In this document: positions 10,430 through 21,103 of the stretch, one piece after another | How positions within the stretch are numbered: position 1 is the first letter of the stretch | How the letters are laid out: each line of letters opens with the position of its first letter | Assembly (NCBI RefSeq): GCF_025370935.1 | Contig: NC_133498.1 | Span: 8,760,656-8,824,655, forward strand | DNA from: Choristoneura fumiferana | Lineage: Eukaryota; Arthropoda; Insecta; Lepidoptera; Tortricidae | Reading direction: 5' to 3' | Length of the DNA: 64,000 nt | Notes under the pieces: model-generated | The model's input: the letters and a program-made list of their open reading frames with translations, nothing else | The model's database searches: none | Told to the model about the DNA's origin: nothing | Translations under genes and position numbers: made by a program

Positions 10430-11892
10430 TAATCAGATATTTTAATTGTATGCTGAACCACCAGTTTAGTAGTTTAGGCGTTGGTACCCGAAGGGCTAAG
10501 TGTACTGGGATGTCAGGCACGCTGACGGTAACCTACGCTAGCTGACGCGGTTCACACGGCGCGGGTGGACGCCTGTTGAACAACAGTATGAGCAGCTCAA
10601 ACTGCGCTCATCGCGGTTAACGGATTGTACCCGCAGGGCTACTATGAAACTTGAATCTCGAAGTTTGTATCGTGCGGTCCCTCTGACACTTGTACTATTT
10701 CATACAAGCGCTAGAGGAACGGTACGATACGAACTTCGAGTTTCGAGTTTCGTAGTAGCCCTGCAGCACCCGCGAAGTGCACCCGCGCCAGCTAGCTAGC
10801 GTAGACCCTAAATAAATAATAATTCTATGAAATTACCAAAGATTATTAATTTCAAGTTGCAATTTTGTAAAAAATTACATATTTTTACCACTTGAGAAGT
10901 ATTTTCACTTAAAATTCACTTGTATGAGTATTTAAGGTTTTGTTTTGTTCCTTTTATGACAAGAAAATGAAAAATCCATCGTTTCATATGTACTTATTTT
11001 ATTTTGAACAATAAGGGGCAATCAACAAAACTGTAGTTTTTATGCAAATTTTATTACAAAAAAAAATATACAAAAGTGAAGCCAGCACTATATCTTGCTT
11101 ATTACTAAAATAACATCGTCATAATATAAATATTTAGCAAAAATGCGTAATTCATCAGATAAACTGAATATAATAACAAATTTAGGCAAATAATTCGTAA
11201 GCGATATCACATTTTTTTTTATTTTGATTTTTCGAAAACTGTTACTAGCTAACTATATACGAAAATTGTAGCTCCTATGGATTTATTATGACCATTCCCC
11301 CAGTTAAATATAATACTATATGATCACACAAATCCACCAGTATCTAGTTAGAGATTGCTCCTAATGTGTTGTATAGCGCTCAAGCCAGACGGCACCAGGA
11401 AACATTTTACAAAACCTTTACAATCTATTACTTTTTCCGAGCATGCTTACTCGATAATCATAAAAATCGTTTGCATTGTCCCAACCCTATAACAATCAAG
11501 TGACAGCTGTCACCGTACCCAAACAGTTTGAAAATAATACTGTAGTTTACAAAGTCTGTTATAAGTTTCGAGTTAAATTACGTAGCACAGACTAAAAAAT
11601 GATCGCAAAGAAATTGTAATAGCGCATATATTCATAACCAAAGAAAGAAGCGACATGCTATAACATCGCAGTGCTGCCAGCAGTACTACTTAATTATTAT
11701 ATCACCAAAAGTCATTTTGTAATCGCAATAGTAGTGCACAAAATTAAACAATTACCTAACTAATCATTAATTAATTCTTTCTGGATAGACCAAGGTAACG
11801 GTGACCATACAGCCATTGAAAAAAAACTACATACTGAAATTTCATGTCTATGTTTTGTCTATGGTCTCGGCTCGAGCGCATACACGGGTGGA
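10430..11892. other. Space between converging reductase and chitin-binding genes (copy 1)
   Basis: AT-rich apart from the MITE at 10634-10763. The lower-coordinate part probably contains the 3' UTR of the chitin-binding gene (- strand AATAAA equivalents at about 11000 and 11050). Counterpart 19472-20931 in copy 2. Confidence 0.5.
10634..10763. mobile_element. 130-bp fold-back MITE (GGGCTACTACGAAACTCGAA family)
   Basis: Ends CAGGGCTACTATGAAACTTG and TTTCGTAGTAGCCCTG are inverted repeats; the centre is GTGCGGTCCCTCTGACACTT ... CGAGAGGGACGGTACGATAC-like. Other clear members: 19675-19799, 26432-26561, 43050-43171, 54145-54267; partial ones are near 6755-6860, 12886-13130, 22030-22280, 27780-27880 and 37455-37575. 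Confidence 0.75.
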
Positions 11893-12064
11893 TTACTTGT
11901 ACTCGATGAATTCGCCGCCGAGCTCGTTCGGCTGGTTGTCCACGCATTTGCTGTTCGCTTCGAAGTCGCATTGCTGCGTGCGTTCGTTGAAGTAAAGCCC
12001 GTCAGAACAGAACGCTGCTTGCGGGATGCCATTGTCGCAGCGCCAATACCTCTGGCAGTCTCCT
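11893..12064 (-). CDS. Chitin-binding protein last exon, copy 1 (orphan; probable second allele)
   Basis: This is the same terminal exon as 20932-21103 with identical splice acceptor, protein and stop, 9 kb to the left inside copy 1 of the duplicated block. No other exon of the gene accompanies it: the sequence ends at the 100-N gap about 2 kb further on, before the place where the next exon would lie. It is either the allele of the other copy on an unmerged contig or the 3' remnant of a real tandem duplication. It cannot be translated alone as a secreted protein. Confidence 0.85.
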
Positions 12065-12885
12065 CTGTGAAAATAATGGAATGTTAACAAAGGTATTTTG
12101 TTTGTTTGCTTTAAACCAGAGGTTCTCAATTTTTTTTCGCGTAGACCGCTTTTAAATTTTTACTGTTTTTCGGTAGACCACTGCTGCTACATTACTACTA
12201 TATATTTCCTAAAATCCCCGTTGTTTTTCACGCCGTTTGGTCTGCGTTTGGACGTTTCTGGTTTGAGTGCGGAGAAGAGCAATTAAATAAGGGTCGATAA
12301 ATAGATAGAGCATAACACCTTTTACCTTATTATGGAACATGATATAACTTTCGGGATTTGTTAGAAAACCTAACTAACTTAGGAAAGTTTAAAACCCCTG
12401 ACATTGTCATTTCAAAGTTCAAAGTTTCAAAAACGGCTGAACTGATTATAATGAAACATAATTAAGAACCACTGCATTGTATTGCGTACCTACTACAATT
12501 TGAATCGAGAGTTGATCGAGAGAGAAGTGGATACGTGACAGTTATCACGTCAACAAGTGCGACGTTTTGAATAAAAGCAAAATAATTATCTTTGTAGTGA
12601 TACATTGAATGATAATTTATTTTAGGAAGTCGTATTTTTTTAACTAAACATAACACGAAAGTGTTAAGGCCTTTATATACATCCATATAGTAAATCCTCC
12701 ATTATGCGTTCAAAACCATAGAATGACCAGCATTACGACATTGTATTCTATTATGAACACGGCTATATCGTAATGGGCATTACGATACAAAAATCTGTAT
12801 CGTAATGAGATTTCATAAATCATTAGGTACAGCACCGGGGCGCGCCGCGACGCGCGCACGACGAGGGCAGCGCAGAGGGGCTACT

Positions 12886-13130
12886 ACCAAACTCGAAAAT
12901 CAAGTTCGTATCGCACCGTCCCTTTCACTCGCGTATTAAAAGACATAAGCGTCAGCGGGACGGCAAGATACGAAGTTCAACTTTTGCATTTCATAGTATA
13001 GGGCCAGCAGGGCTACTAAGAAACTCGAAGTTCGTGTAGTGCGGTCCCTCTGACACTTAAACTATTTAATACGAGAGCGAGAGGGACGGTACGATACGAA
13101 CTTCGATTTTCCAATTTCGGAGTAGGCCCT
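12886..13130. repeat. Two adjacent members of the 130-bp fold-back MITE family (copy 1)
   Basis: One diverged unit (AGTTCGTATCGCACCGTCCC ...) and one better unit (GGGCTACTAAGAAACTCGAA ... TTCCAATTTCGGAGTAGGCC) sit side by side downstream of the chitin-binding last exon. Same pair at about 22030-22280 in copy 2. Confidence 0.6.
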
Positions 13131-13675
13131 CAGGTCGTCGGGCGCACAGCGGGCGCAGCTCGTGGGGCAGACATACCTAGTTCTCGTTAATGCAGGTCAT
13201 TCTCAATGTTATGAACATAATGATAGAGGTTTTAATATATTATGGATGTAGATAAAATATTGTATGCAACTGTACGGTAATTTAATTAGGCCTTAAAATA
13301 CTCATGTGACAACACTCGTGTTTTAAGGACCCCATTCGATACAGTGCATAAAAACTATTCTAACTGCCCTTAACTTTTCTGTTACAACATATTTTTTATA
13401 CAGTGATACTTAAGTTACTGAAACAAACTTCAACAAAATGATGATGAGCCGAAAATTAACCTCCGAAACGTATGTAGGTACCTACTAAAATAAATGTAGA
13501 TAATATGATAATTATTTTTTCGCTTCGCCAAGCCGCGATGTTGCGGGCATTATTTTATTAAACATTAATGGAATATTTTGAACCGAGCTTGTCTTAGCCT
13601 AATTTACTTTAATATGATCGTTAAGAAATTTTACATATAAATAAAAAATAAAAAAAATTATAAAATTAACCTAAA

Positions 13676-14068
13676 ACGGGCTTCTCATCCAAAGGCAGCG
13701 CAGCGCGGGGCATTGTGCCATAAGACGCTAGCGGCGTTTGCCTCGTTGCACTGCAAGGCTCAGTCTTTTGGGCGAAAAAAAGCCTGCTCTTGGTCGCTGA
13801 TATGCCGATTAGTTTTTCGACACTTCGTTCATAAATTTTTGTGTCGGACGACCAAGGCCCAAAGTTTCGACCGCAAGTGCCGCAAAAAAGTAGTTGTCCT
13901 TAGAAGCCATATTTTGCGCACTTGACGGTTTGGCATCGTCTGCAGCTGTCCCTGGTTTCCGCGCAGACCGTTGGACGTGGGACGGGGCTAACGTATCCAC
14001 GCATGTAACATCCCACGCCAACGGCTAGCCCAGACGCCACGGCACCAACGTACAACCGTCGGCCTCTT
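13676..14068 (-). mobile_element. Retroelement polyprotein remnant beside the gap
   Basis: On the - strand a frame reads WDVTCVDTLAPSHV and later FFAALAVETLGLG, followed by degenerate pieces like FFAQ..SL and NAASV. This is a recurrent C-terminal segment of lepidopteran retroelement proteins. The same segment appears at 39886-40010 (FAALALETLGPW) and 39020-39160. It is absent at the matching place in copy 2. Confidence 0.5.
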
Positions 14069-14168
14069 NNNNNNNNNNNNNNNNNNNNNNNNNNNNNNNN
14101 NNNNNNNNNNNNNNNNNNNNNNNNNNNNNNNNNNNNNNNNNNNNNNNNNNNNNNNNNNNNNNNNNNNN
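14069..14168. other. Assembly gap (100 N)
   Basis: Exactly 100 N, the conventional placeholder for a gap of unknown size. It sits between the two copies of the duplicated block. Confidence 0.98.
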
Positions 14169-14735
14169 AAGAAAGAAAGAAAGAAAGAAAAACATTTATT
14201 CGTGACATTTTTACAAAAAATGCGCAAAAAATTAACAGTGCGCGAGTGCTCATGTTTGTAAAAGCGAATTATACAGATATACCTAGCACATGTTTTATAT
14301 ATCGTATTCTGTCATATACGTTCGTATTATCTTGTTTTCTCAATAGCTTCGATAAACTTCAGTAAGCCAGTTGATAAAGTATGATAAATACGAACTTTTC
14401 CGACAAAATACGACGGAAAAACATTACCCATAAGTACCTAGATGAATTGGGTTTTATTTTTTAACAAAACATTGTTGGCACCATTTTCCTGCTTTTTGTA
14501 TCTACGTGTATCTCGACGTTTGTCAATTGTAATGTGTTACTGTTGTGAATACCTACAACCACACCTACACACTACACCCTACCTACATACCTACTTTTTT
14601 AAACGGTTAGGTTTTTTTTACTTCCAATGATCCTTAGCAGCAATTACCTCAAAAATAAAAAATAATGCATACAGAACAGATATTGAGTAAATCTTTTTCT
14701 ACTTACTAAATCGAATTGAAATACCTACATTTCAG

Positions 14736-14834
14736 GATGATAGATACTGCTTCAGCGTACAAGAATGAAGAGCAAGTCGGAAAAGGAGTCCGTATGTCAC
14801 TGATTCGAGGGAAGATGTATTTTTAGTTACTAAG
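14736..14834 (+). pseudogene. Aldo-keto reductase copy 2, frameshifted exon
   Basis: Ninety-nine bases against 100 in copy 1. After MSLI the frame moves to RGKMYF and stop. Splice borders are intact. Confidence 0.9.
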
Positions 14835-15289
14835 GTATGTAATGGTAATCCTACTAATACGAAGAAAAGTAGGTTAAATTAGGTTAAACTTCGACCCTTG
14901 CGCAAAAGAAACTGTTACCAGAAAAGAAGGTTAGGTTTAAGTTAGGTTAGCCGCGTACCTTACACAAAAGGAACTGCTACCAGAAAAGTAGGTTAGGATA
15001 GCTACGTCCCTTGCGCAAAATGAACTGCTACCAGAAAAGTACTATATAGTAGTATTCTGACATTTTCCATTTTTATTTCATTATTATTTTTCATTGTTAA
15101 TTCTGACGTTTCGACTTTTCTTTCATATATTTATTGTTATTAATACTATACATTCATAAAATTACACATGCACTACTATTGCTGTGCCATTGCTGTGCCC
15201 TTACAGGGCTCACGTTTGACTCTGTATTGACCTAATCTTAAGAACTATGTACCTACAACGTGAAATGCAATAAAATTTGAATTGAATTG

Positions 15290-15665
15290 AAGTAGGTTAG
15301 GTTAGGTTAACTACGACCCTTGCACAAAAGGAACTGCTACCAGTATAGTAGGTTAGGTTAGCTACGACCCTTGCACAAAAGGAACTGCTACCAGAAAAGT
15401 AGGTTAGTTTAGCTACGACCCTTGCACAAAAGGAATGCTACCAGAAAAGTAGGTTAGGTTAGCTACGACCCTTGCATAAAAGGAATTACTACCAGAAAAG
15501 TAGGTTAGGTTACTGCGACCCTTGCATAAAAGGAATTACTACCAGAAAAGTAGGTTAGGTTAACTGCGACCCTTGCATAAAAGGAATTACTACCAGAAAA
15601 GTAGGTTAGGTTAGCTACGACCCTTGTATAAAAGGAACTGCTACCAGAAAAGTAAGTTAGGTTAT
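15290..15665. repeat. 51-bp minisatellite in the reductase intron (copy 2)
   Basis: Same unit and order as 6257-6640, with small differences between individual units; degenerate units at 14866-15040 lie close by, with no transposon between. Confidence 0.85.
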
Positions 15666-16100
15666 AACTGAGATCCTCACTGTCTTAATGTTGTGAAACG
15701 CTAGATCGTACTTCGCACGTACGATACCTCGGACATATGACATGTCGCACAGCCGTGTAGCGCCTAATCGCATGTCGCACAAATGACACTTCGACCAGGC
15801 CCTTTACTACGAAGAGCAAAATTAGAACTTCTTATCTTGCCGTCCCGCTGACGCTTATATTATTTAATACGAGAGTGAGAGGGACGGGTACGATACGAAC
15901 TTCGATTTTCGCGTCCGACCAGTCGCATTCCAATACCTACTTGTAATCGCGTAAAATTTGCTAAATTTAATAGCTTAAAAGCTGCTGTATTCGCCCTTTC
16001 AGTTTTGGCGTTAGTTTTCAGATTTCCTGTAACTAAAGTAGGTACAACACTAAATTATAATTCTTGTTTTATAATTTTTAATACCAAATTTTCTTTTCAG

Positions 16101-16211
16101 CTGGGTACAAATGAAAAGGAGGACGTGGTTGGATCACTAAAGAAGTCTCTGGAGCGTCTCAATATGTCCTATGTAGACTTGTATTTGATTCACAACCCCA
16201 TATCTTTTACG
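16101..16211 (+). pseudogene. Aldo-keto reductase copy 2, exon with catalytic His
   Basis: Same length and protein as 7044-7154, with one silent change (GTAGAC for GTGGAC). Open reading frame itself is intact. Confidence 0.88.
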
Positions 16212-16558
16212 GTAAAAAGAAAATTATTTTTCAGGAGAGCCGTTAATAGAAACTTGTTACTTAAGCATAACATACTAACTATCATACCATACATACCTAC
16301 TATTATTTATAGGATTTTCCGTAGGAATTTAGTAAATAATTTCGGTTGCGTTTTTAACGCGCGCGTGACACCTAGGTACCTACTCATTCTTATTCTATTC
16401 AGAGCGGGGGCTGCTCGAAGGATAACAAAATTTGATATAACTGTTATAATTTATTATGTTATGCCAAATCTGTTATGCGAATTCATATTAGGGCAATTAA
16501 TGTTATGCGAAGTAAGGGGCACCCACTATTGCCATTGTAACCAACCAATATGTTCCAG

Positions 16559-16729
16559 CCCGATCACAGCAAATATCTAGTAATAGATTACCTGGACACC
16601 TGGAAGCAGATGGAGGAAGCTTGGAAATTAGGACTGGCCAAGTCCATTGGCATCTCCAACTTCAATATCAGCCAGATGGAGAGGTTGCTGGAGCACTGCG
16701 AGGTCAAGCCCGCTGTCTTACAAGTCGAG
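16559..16729 (+). pseudogene. Aldo-keto reductase copy 2, exon with GISNFN motif
   Basis: Identical in length and protein to 7502-7672, same splice sites. Confidence 0.88.
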
Positions 16730-17631
16730 GTTGGTATAAATACCTTCAAAGTCAAAGTCAAAGTCAAAATATCTTTATTCAATTTAACCTATAACAAGCA
16801 CTTATGAATGTCAAAAAAAAAACTACCACCGGTTCGGAAAAACCTCTGTTGAGAAGAATACGGCAAGAAACTCAACGAGCTATATTTTCTATTTATATCC
16901 CTTACCTATTCTTTTTATATTATGTTTTATTTCTTTCGAGCCGTAGGTAATAATTATACACTGTAAATTCTGACTGTTAGTCTCATACTCATTCTCATAC
17001 TATAGACACACAGAAAGACAGTGTACGTAGTGAACCATACTTATACTCATTCATGTAATCAGCCAAATATGTGGTCTACCACCCTAAAGTTGATAATCGT
17101 TTGCATGTCAGACGTGTCTGTCAACTTGAAAGTTCGACTTTAGCAACATATTCATTTGATAGGAACTGTTTGAAAATCGATCATCATTCATGACCCACTC
17201 ATAACCCACCCACAGCCTTATCCTCTTATCATATTATATTCATCCTCATTCTCAACCACATCTTTATCCTCATACGCATATTCATACCCGTACTCATTCT
17301 CATTCTCATCCTTATCCTTATCCTCATTGTCATCATCCCTTACCTCAACCTTATCTTTATATTACTTGCACTCACACACAGACACTTACGAGTATACTCG
17401 TTATTTACTTCACCATTTTTTTTAATTTCTTGCCGGATTCTTCTCGACAGAGGTTTTTCCAAACCGGTAGTAGAGCTTTCATAAGTACCTACTAAACCTA
17501 CTTGTATATTCTAAATCAAATAAAAATATTTTCACTTTGACTTTGACTAGTTATACGCATCCTCATCCTCATATTCATACTCATCGTCATACTTATATCC
17601 ATATTCATATTTATTCTCATATGTGTTCCAG

Positions 17632-17820
17632 GTGAACCTCAACTTCGCCCAACCCCGTCTCGTCCAGTTCTGCCAGCAGCACAGCATCACTGTCATGGCG
17701 TATTCACCGTTCGGATCGCTCTTCGAAACCGGCCCGCCCCCACAAGCCTCGGACCCCACTTTGAAAGCCCTGGCGCAGAAGTACGAGAAGACTGTGGCGC
17801 AAATTGTACTGAGATACTTG
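17632..17820 (+). pseudogene. Aldo-keto reductase copy 2, exon with AYSPFGS motif
   Basis: Same length as 8586-8774 with three amino-acid changes (L to F, S to T, A to P) in 63 residues, all outside catalytic motifs. Confidence 0.88.
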
Positions 17821-18235
17821 GTAATATCATAATTTCCCACAATGCTTTATGTCAGACGTCCACTGTTAACTTGAGGCCTCCCCTTTAAAGTGGCAATGGG
17901 TAGGTAATATAGCACGGAGAAGATGGCCTTAGGGGCTGAAAGGTTCTCGAATGGAGACCGAACGGCAAGTGCAGCGTAGGACGTCCACCAACGAGACAGA
18001 CGGACGAGGAGGATAAGCAAATATAGATAGGTCTGTAAGGTATTTATTTTATGGGCCAAGTTGCCCGAAATAAATGAATTTTATTATTATTATTATAAAG
18101 CTGCGCGTTCACGGTGGATACAGGCCACTTCCAACCGAAGCAACTGGAGGTTTATAGGGGAGACCTTATGTTCCAGTGAACGTCTTATTACAGTTGATAT
18201 GATGACGAGACTGCTCAACAATATAACTTTTGCAG

Positions 18236-18344
18236 GTGCAACTCGGTGTGGCGCCTATCCCCAAGTCGGTGAACAAGCCAAGGATAGAACAGAACATCGA
18301 TATATTCGACTTCTCCCTCTCGCCGGAGGAGATGCAAACTTTAA
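18236..18344 (+). pseudogene. Aldo-keto reductase copy 2, exon with IPKS motif
   Basis: Same protein as 9188-9296; a silent GTA to GTG change only. Confidence 0.88.
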
Positions 18345-18964
18345 GTGAGTAGTTACAATAAACAACGCTTGTTATGGCATGATACGGTGTAATAATGTAG
18401 ACCTTGCCTAACACACTTGGAATTCCAATCGTAATCACCACTTCTTTCTGTCACGCGGTAGAAGACGAGGGTAGAAAGAGATGACGAATGCAAACATGAA
18501 CGTCAGCGCGTTTGACAATACAGCTTCAGGTCCCTATTAAAAGTCTCTACACATTACACCATACCATGCCATGACTGTAACAGGAACGTTGTCAGACGAA
18601 GTGTCAAACGCATAGGTATGACACGCGATGGCGATGGTTGCAGTATACACACTCTCATCTATGGATGGTTGGTTACCGAAACCCGCAGTGGGCATAGTCG
18701 CAAACAATACAATACAATACAATGACTCTTTATTGTACTTACACCAGAAAACAGGTAAAAGAGAAAATAACTAGGTTAGCAATAGGCGGCCATATCGCTT
18801 AGGCAAGCTTTTTTACAGAAAGAAGCAAGGACTACTTTACAAAATACTTTTCGATACAAAGAATATATTTTTGCCTCACACGTTGCTGTTACGGTCATGG
18901 TATGATACGGTGTAATGGGCAGAGACCTTAAAAGGTTTTCATTTCTCTTTCTTTTCATTCGCAG

Positions 18965-19101
18965 GTCTCTTCAATATAAACTACCGGAAGGTCTGGCCAA
19001 GCTTCTGGCAGGACCATCCCTACTACCCGTTTGAGCACAAGGATGTCCCTGATCAGAACCCTTTCAAGGGCAGCTCTGGAAAGAACCCTACCAGTGACTA
19101 G
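18965..19101 (+). pseudogene. Aldo-keto reductase copy 2, last exon
   Basis: Matches 9901-10037 with one change near the end (NPTSD for NPSSD) and the same TAG stop. Confidence 0.88.
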
Positions 19102-19280
19102 TGGTTTAACCATTGTCACCATTGCCAACGCTTCTGGCGTGCGTTGCGTTAATTTTTTTACAATTATTGATAGTGAAGGTTATAAAGGACCTTGTTTCGT
19201 AAATAAAATTATATTATTACGAAATAAATCAGTGTTTTCTTATTTTTTTTTGGAATGGAATGTCATTTTTATCTATTATA

Positions 19281-19471
19281 CTAGCTTTTGCCCGCGGCTC
19301 CGACCTCGTTCCCTCGGGAACTGTGCATTATCCAGGATAAAAAGTAGCCTATGTCACTCTCGGGCCCATAAACTATCTCTATGCCAAAAATCACGTTGAT
19401 CCGTCGCTCCGTTACGGCGTGAAAGACGGACAAACACAAACACACTTTCGCATTTATAATATTAGTATGGA
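19281..19471 (-). mobile_element. Non-autonomous Helitron (copy 2, internally deleted)
   Basis: Same insertion site as 10218-10429 in copy 1; lacks about 20 bases after GCCCGCGGCTCCG. Confidence 0.7.
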
Positions 19472-20931
19472 TAATCAGATATTTTAATTGTATGCTGAAC
19501 CACCAGTTTAGTAGTTTAGGCGTTGGTACCCGAAGGGCTAAGTGTACTGGGATGTCAGGCACGCTGACGGTAACCTACGCTAGCTGACGCGGTTCACACG
19601 GCGCGGGTGGACGCCTGTTGAACAACAGTATGAGCAGCTCAAACTGCGCTCATCGCGGTTAACGGATTGTACCCGCAGGGCTACTACGAAACTTGAAACT
19701 CGAAGTTCGTGTCGTGCGGTCCCTCTGACACTTGTAGTATTTCATACAAGCGCGAGAGGAACGGTACGATACAAACTTCGAGTTTCGTGGTAACCCTGCA
19801 GCACCCGCCCGCAGGCGTGCGCCCGCGAAGTGCACCCGCGCCAGCTAGCGTAGACCCTAAATAATTCTATGAAATTACCAAAAGTCAAGTTGCAATTTTG
19901 TAAAAAATTACATATTTTTACCACTTGAGAAGTATTTTCACTTAAAATTCACTTGTATGAGTATTTAAGGTTTTGTTTTGTTCCTTTTATGACAAGAAAA
20001 TGAAAAATCCAACGTTTCATATGTACTTAGTTTATTTTGAACAATAAGGGGCAATCAACAAAACTGTAGTTTTTATACAAATTTTATTACAAAAAAATAT
20101 ACAAAAGTGAAGCCAGCACTATATCTTGCTTATTACTAAAATAACATCGTCATAATATAAATATTTAGCAAAAATGCGTAATTCATCAGATAAACTGAAT
20201 ATAATAACAAATTTATGCAAATAATTCGTAAGCGATATCACATTTTTTTTTATTTTGATTTTTCGAAAACTGTTACTAGCTAACTATATACGAAAATTGT
20301 AGCTCCTATGGATTTATTATGACCATTCCCCCAGTTAAATATAATACTATATGATCACACAAATCCACCAGTATCTAGTTAGAGATTGCTCCTAATGTGT
20401 TGTATAGCGCTCAAGCCAGATGGCACCAGGAAACATTTTACAAAACCTTTACAATCTATTACTTTTTCCGAGCATGCTTACTCGATAATAATAAAAATCG
20501 TTTCAAATTTGCAATGTCCCAACCCTATAACAGTCAAGTGACAGCTGTCACCGTACCCAAACAGTTTGAAAATAATACTGTAGTTTACAAAGTCTGTTAT
20601 AAGTTTCGAGTTAAATTGCGTAGCACAGACTAAAAAATTATCGCAAAGAAATTGTAATAGCGCATATATTCATAACCAAAGAAAGAAGCGACATGCTATA
20701 ACACCGCAGTGCTGCCAGCAGTACTACTTAATTATTATATCACCAAAAGTCATTTTGTAATCGCAATAGTAGTGCACAAAATTAAACAATTACCTAACTA
20801 ATCAATTAATTAATTCTTTCTGAATAGACCAAGGTAACGGTGACCATACAGCCATTGAAAAAAAACTACATACTGAAATTTCATGTCTATGTTTTGTCTA
20901 TGGTCTCGGCTCGAGCGCATACACGGGTGGA

Positions 20932-21103
20932 TTACTTGTACTCGATGAATTCGCCGCCGAGCTCGTTCGGCTGGTTGTCCACGCATTTGCTGTTCGCTTC
21001 GAAGTCGCATTGCTGCGTGCGTTCGTTGAAGTAAAGCCCGTCGGAACAGAAAGCTGCTTGCGGGATGCCATTGTCGCAGCGCCAATACCTCTGGCAGTCT
21101 CCT
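20932..21103 (-). CDS. Chitin-binding protein, last exon (copy 2, contiguous with the rest)
   Basis: The acceptor TTTTTTCACAG precedes A GGA GAC TGC, joining AG+A = Arg to the previous exon. Encodes GDCQRYWRCDNGIPQAAFC, FNERTQQCDF and SKC, then a polar tail and TAA at 20934-20932. The silent difference from 11893-12064 (GCT against GCG in QAAF) shows both copies read the same. Confidence 0.9.

Larger units (their letters stand above)
3568..13575. repeat. Duplicated block, copy 1
   Basis: From the AATTATACAG junction at 3568 this sequence is nearly identical, in the same order and orientation, to 14267-about 22700, introns and repeats included. It holds reductase exons 2-7 and the orphan last exon of the chitin-binding gene. 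It is about 1.6 kb longer than copy 2, mainly because of the 4536-6232 transposon. A retroelement remnant follows it, up to the 100-N gap. Confidence 0.93.
14736..19101 (+). pseudogene. Aldo-keto reductase, copy 2; frameshifted and lacking the upstream exon
   Basis: A second reductase with exons 14736-14834, 16101-16211, 16559-16729, 17632-17820, 18236-18344 and 18965-19101, all with the same splice sites as copy 1. The exon matching 2617-2687 is absent; the sequence to its left ends at the N gap. The first exon has lost one C (GATTCGAGG against GATTCCGAGG), which shifts the frame into TAG before the donor and destroys the catalytic Lys segment. All other exons remain open and differ by only a few residues (NLNF for NLNL, FETGPPP for FESGPAP, NPTSD for NPSSD). 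Intact downstream exons and matching introns suggest a very recent break: a sequencing error or a null allele rather than an old pseudogene. Confidence 0.85.

Noticed and set aside
13900..14253. Open frame across 14069-14168
   Set aside because: It crosses the 100-N gap; only the left side has a recognisable retroelement remnant.
16005..16580. 191-residue protein
   Set aside because: Intron read-through around reductase copy 2 exon 16101-16211.
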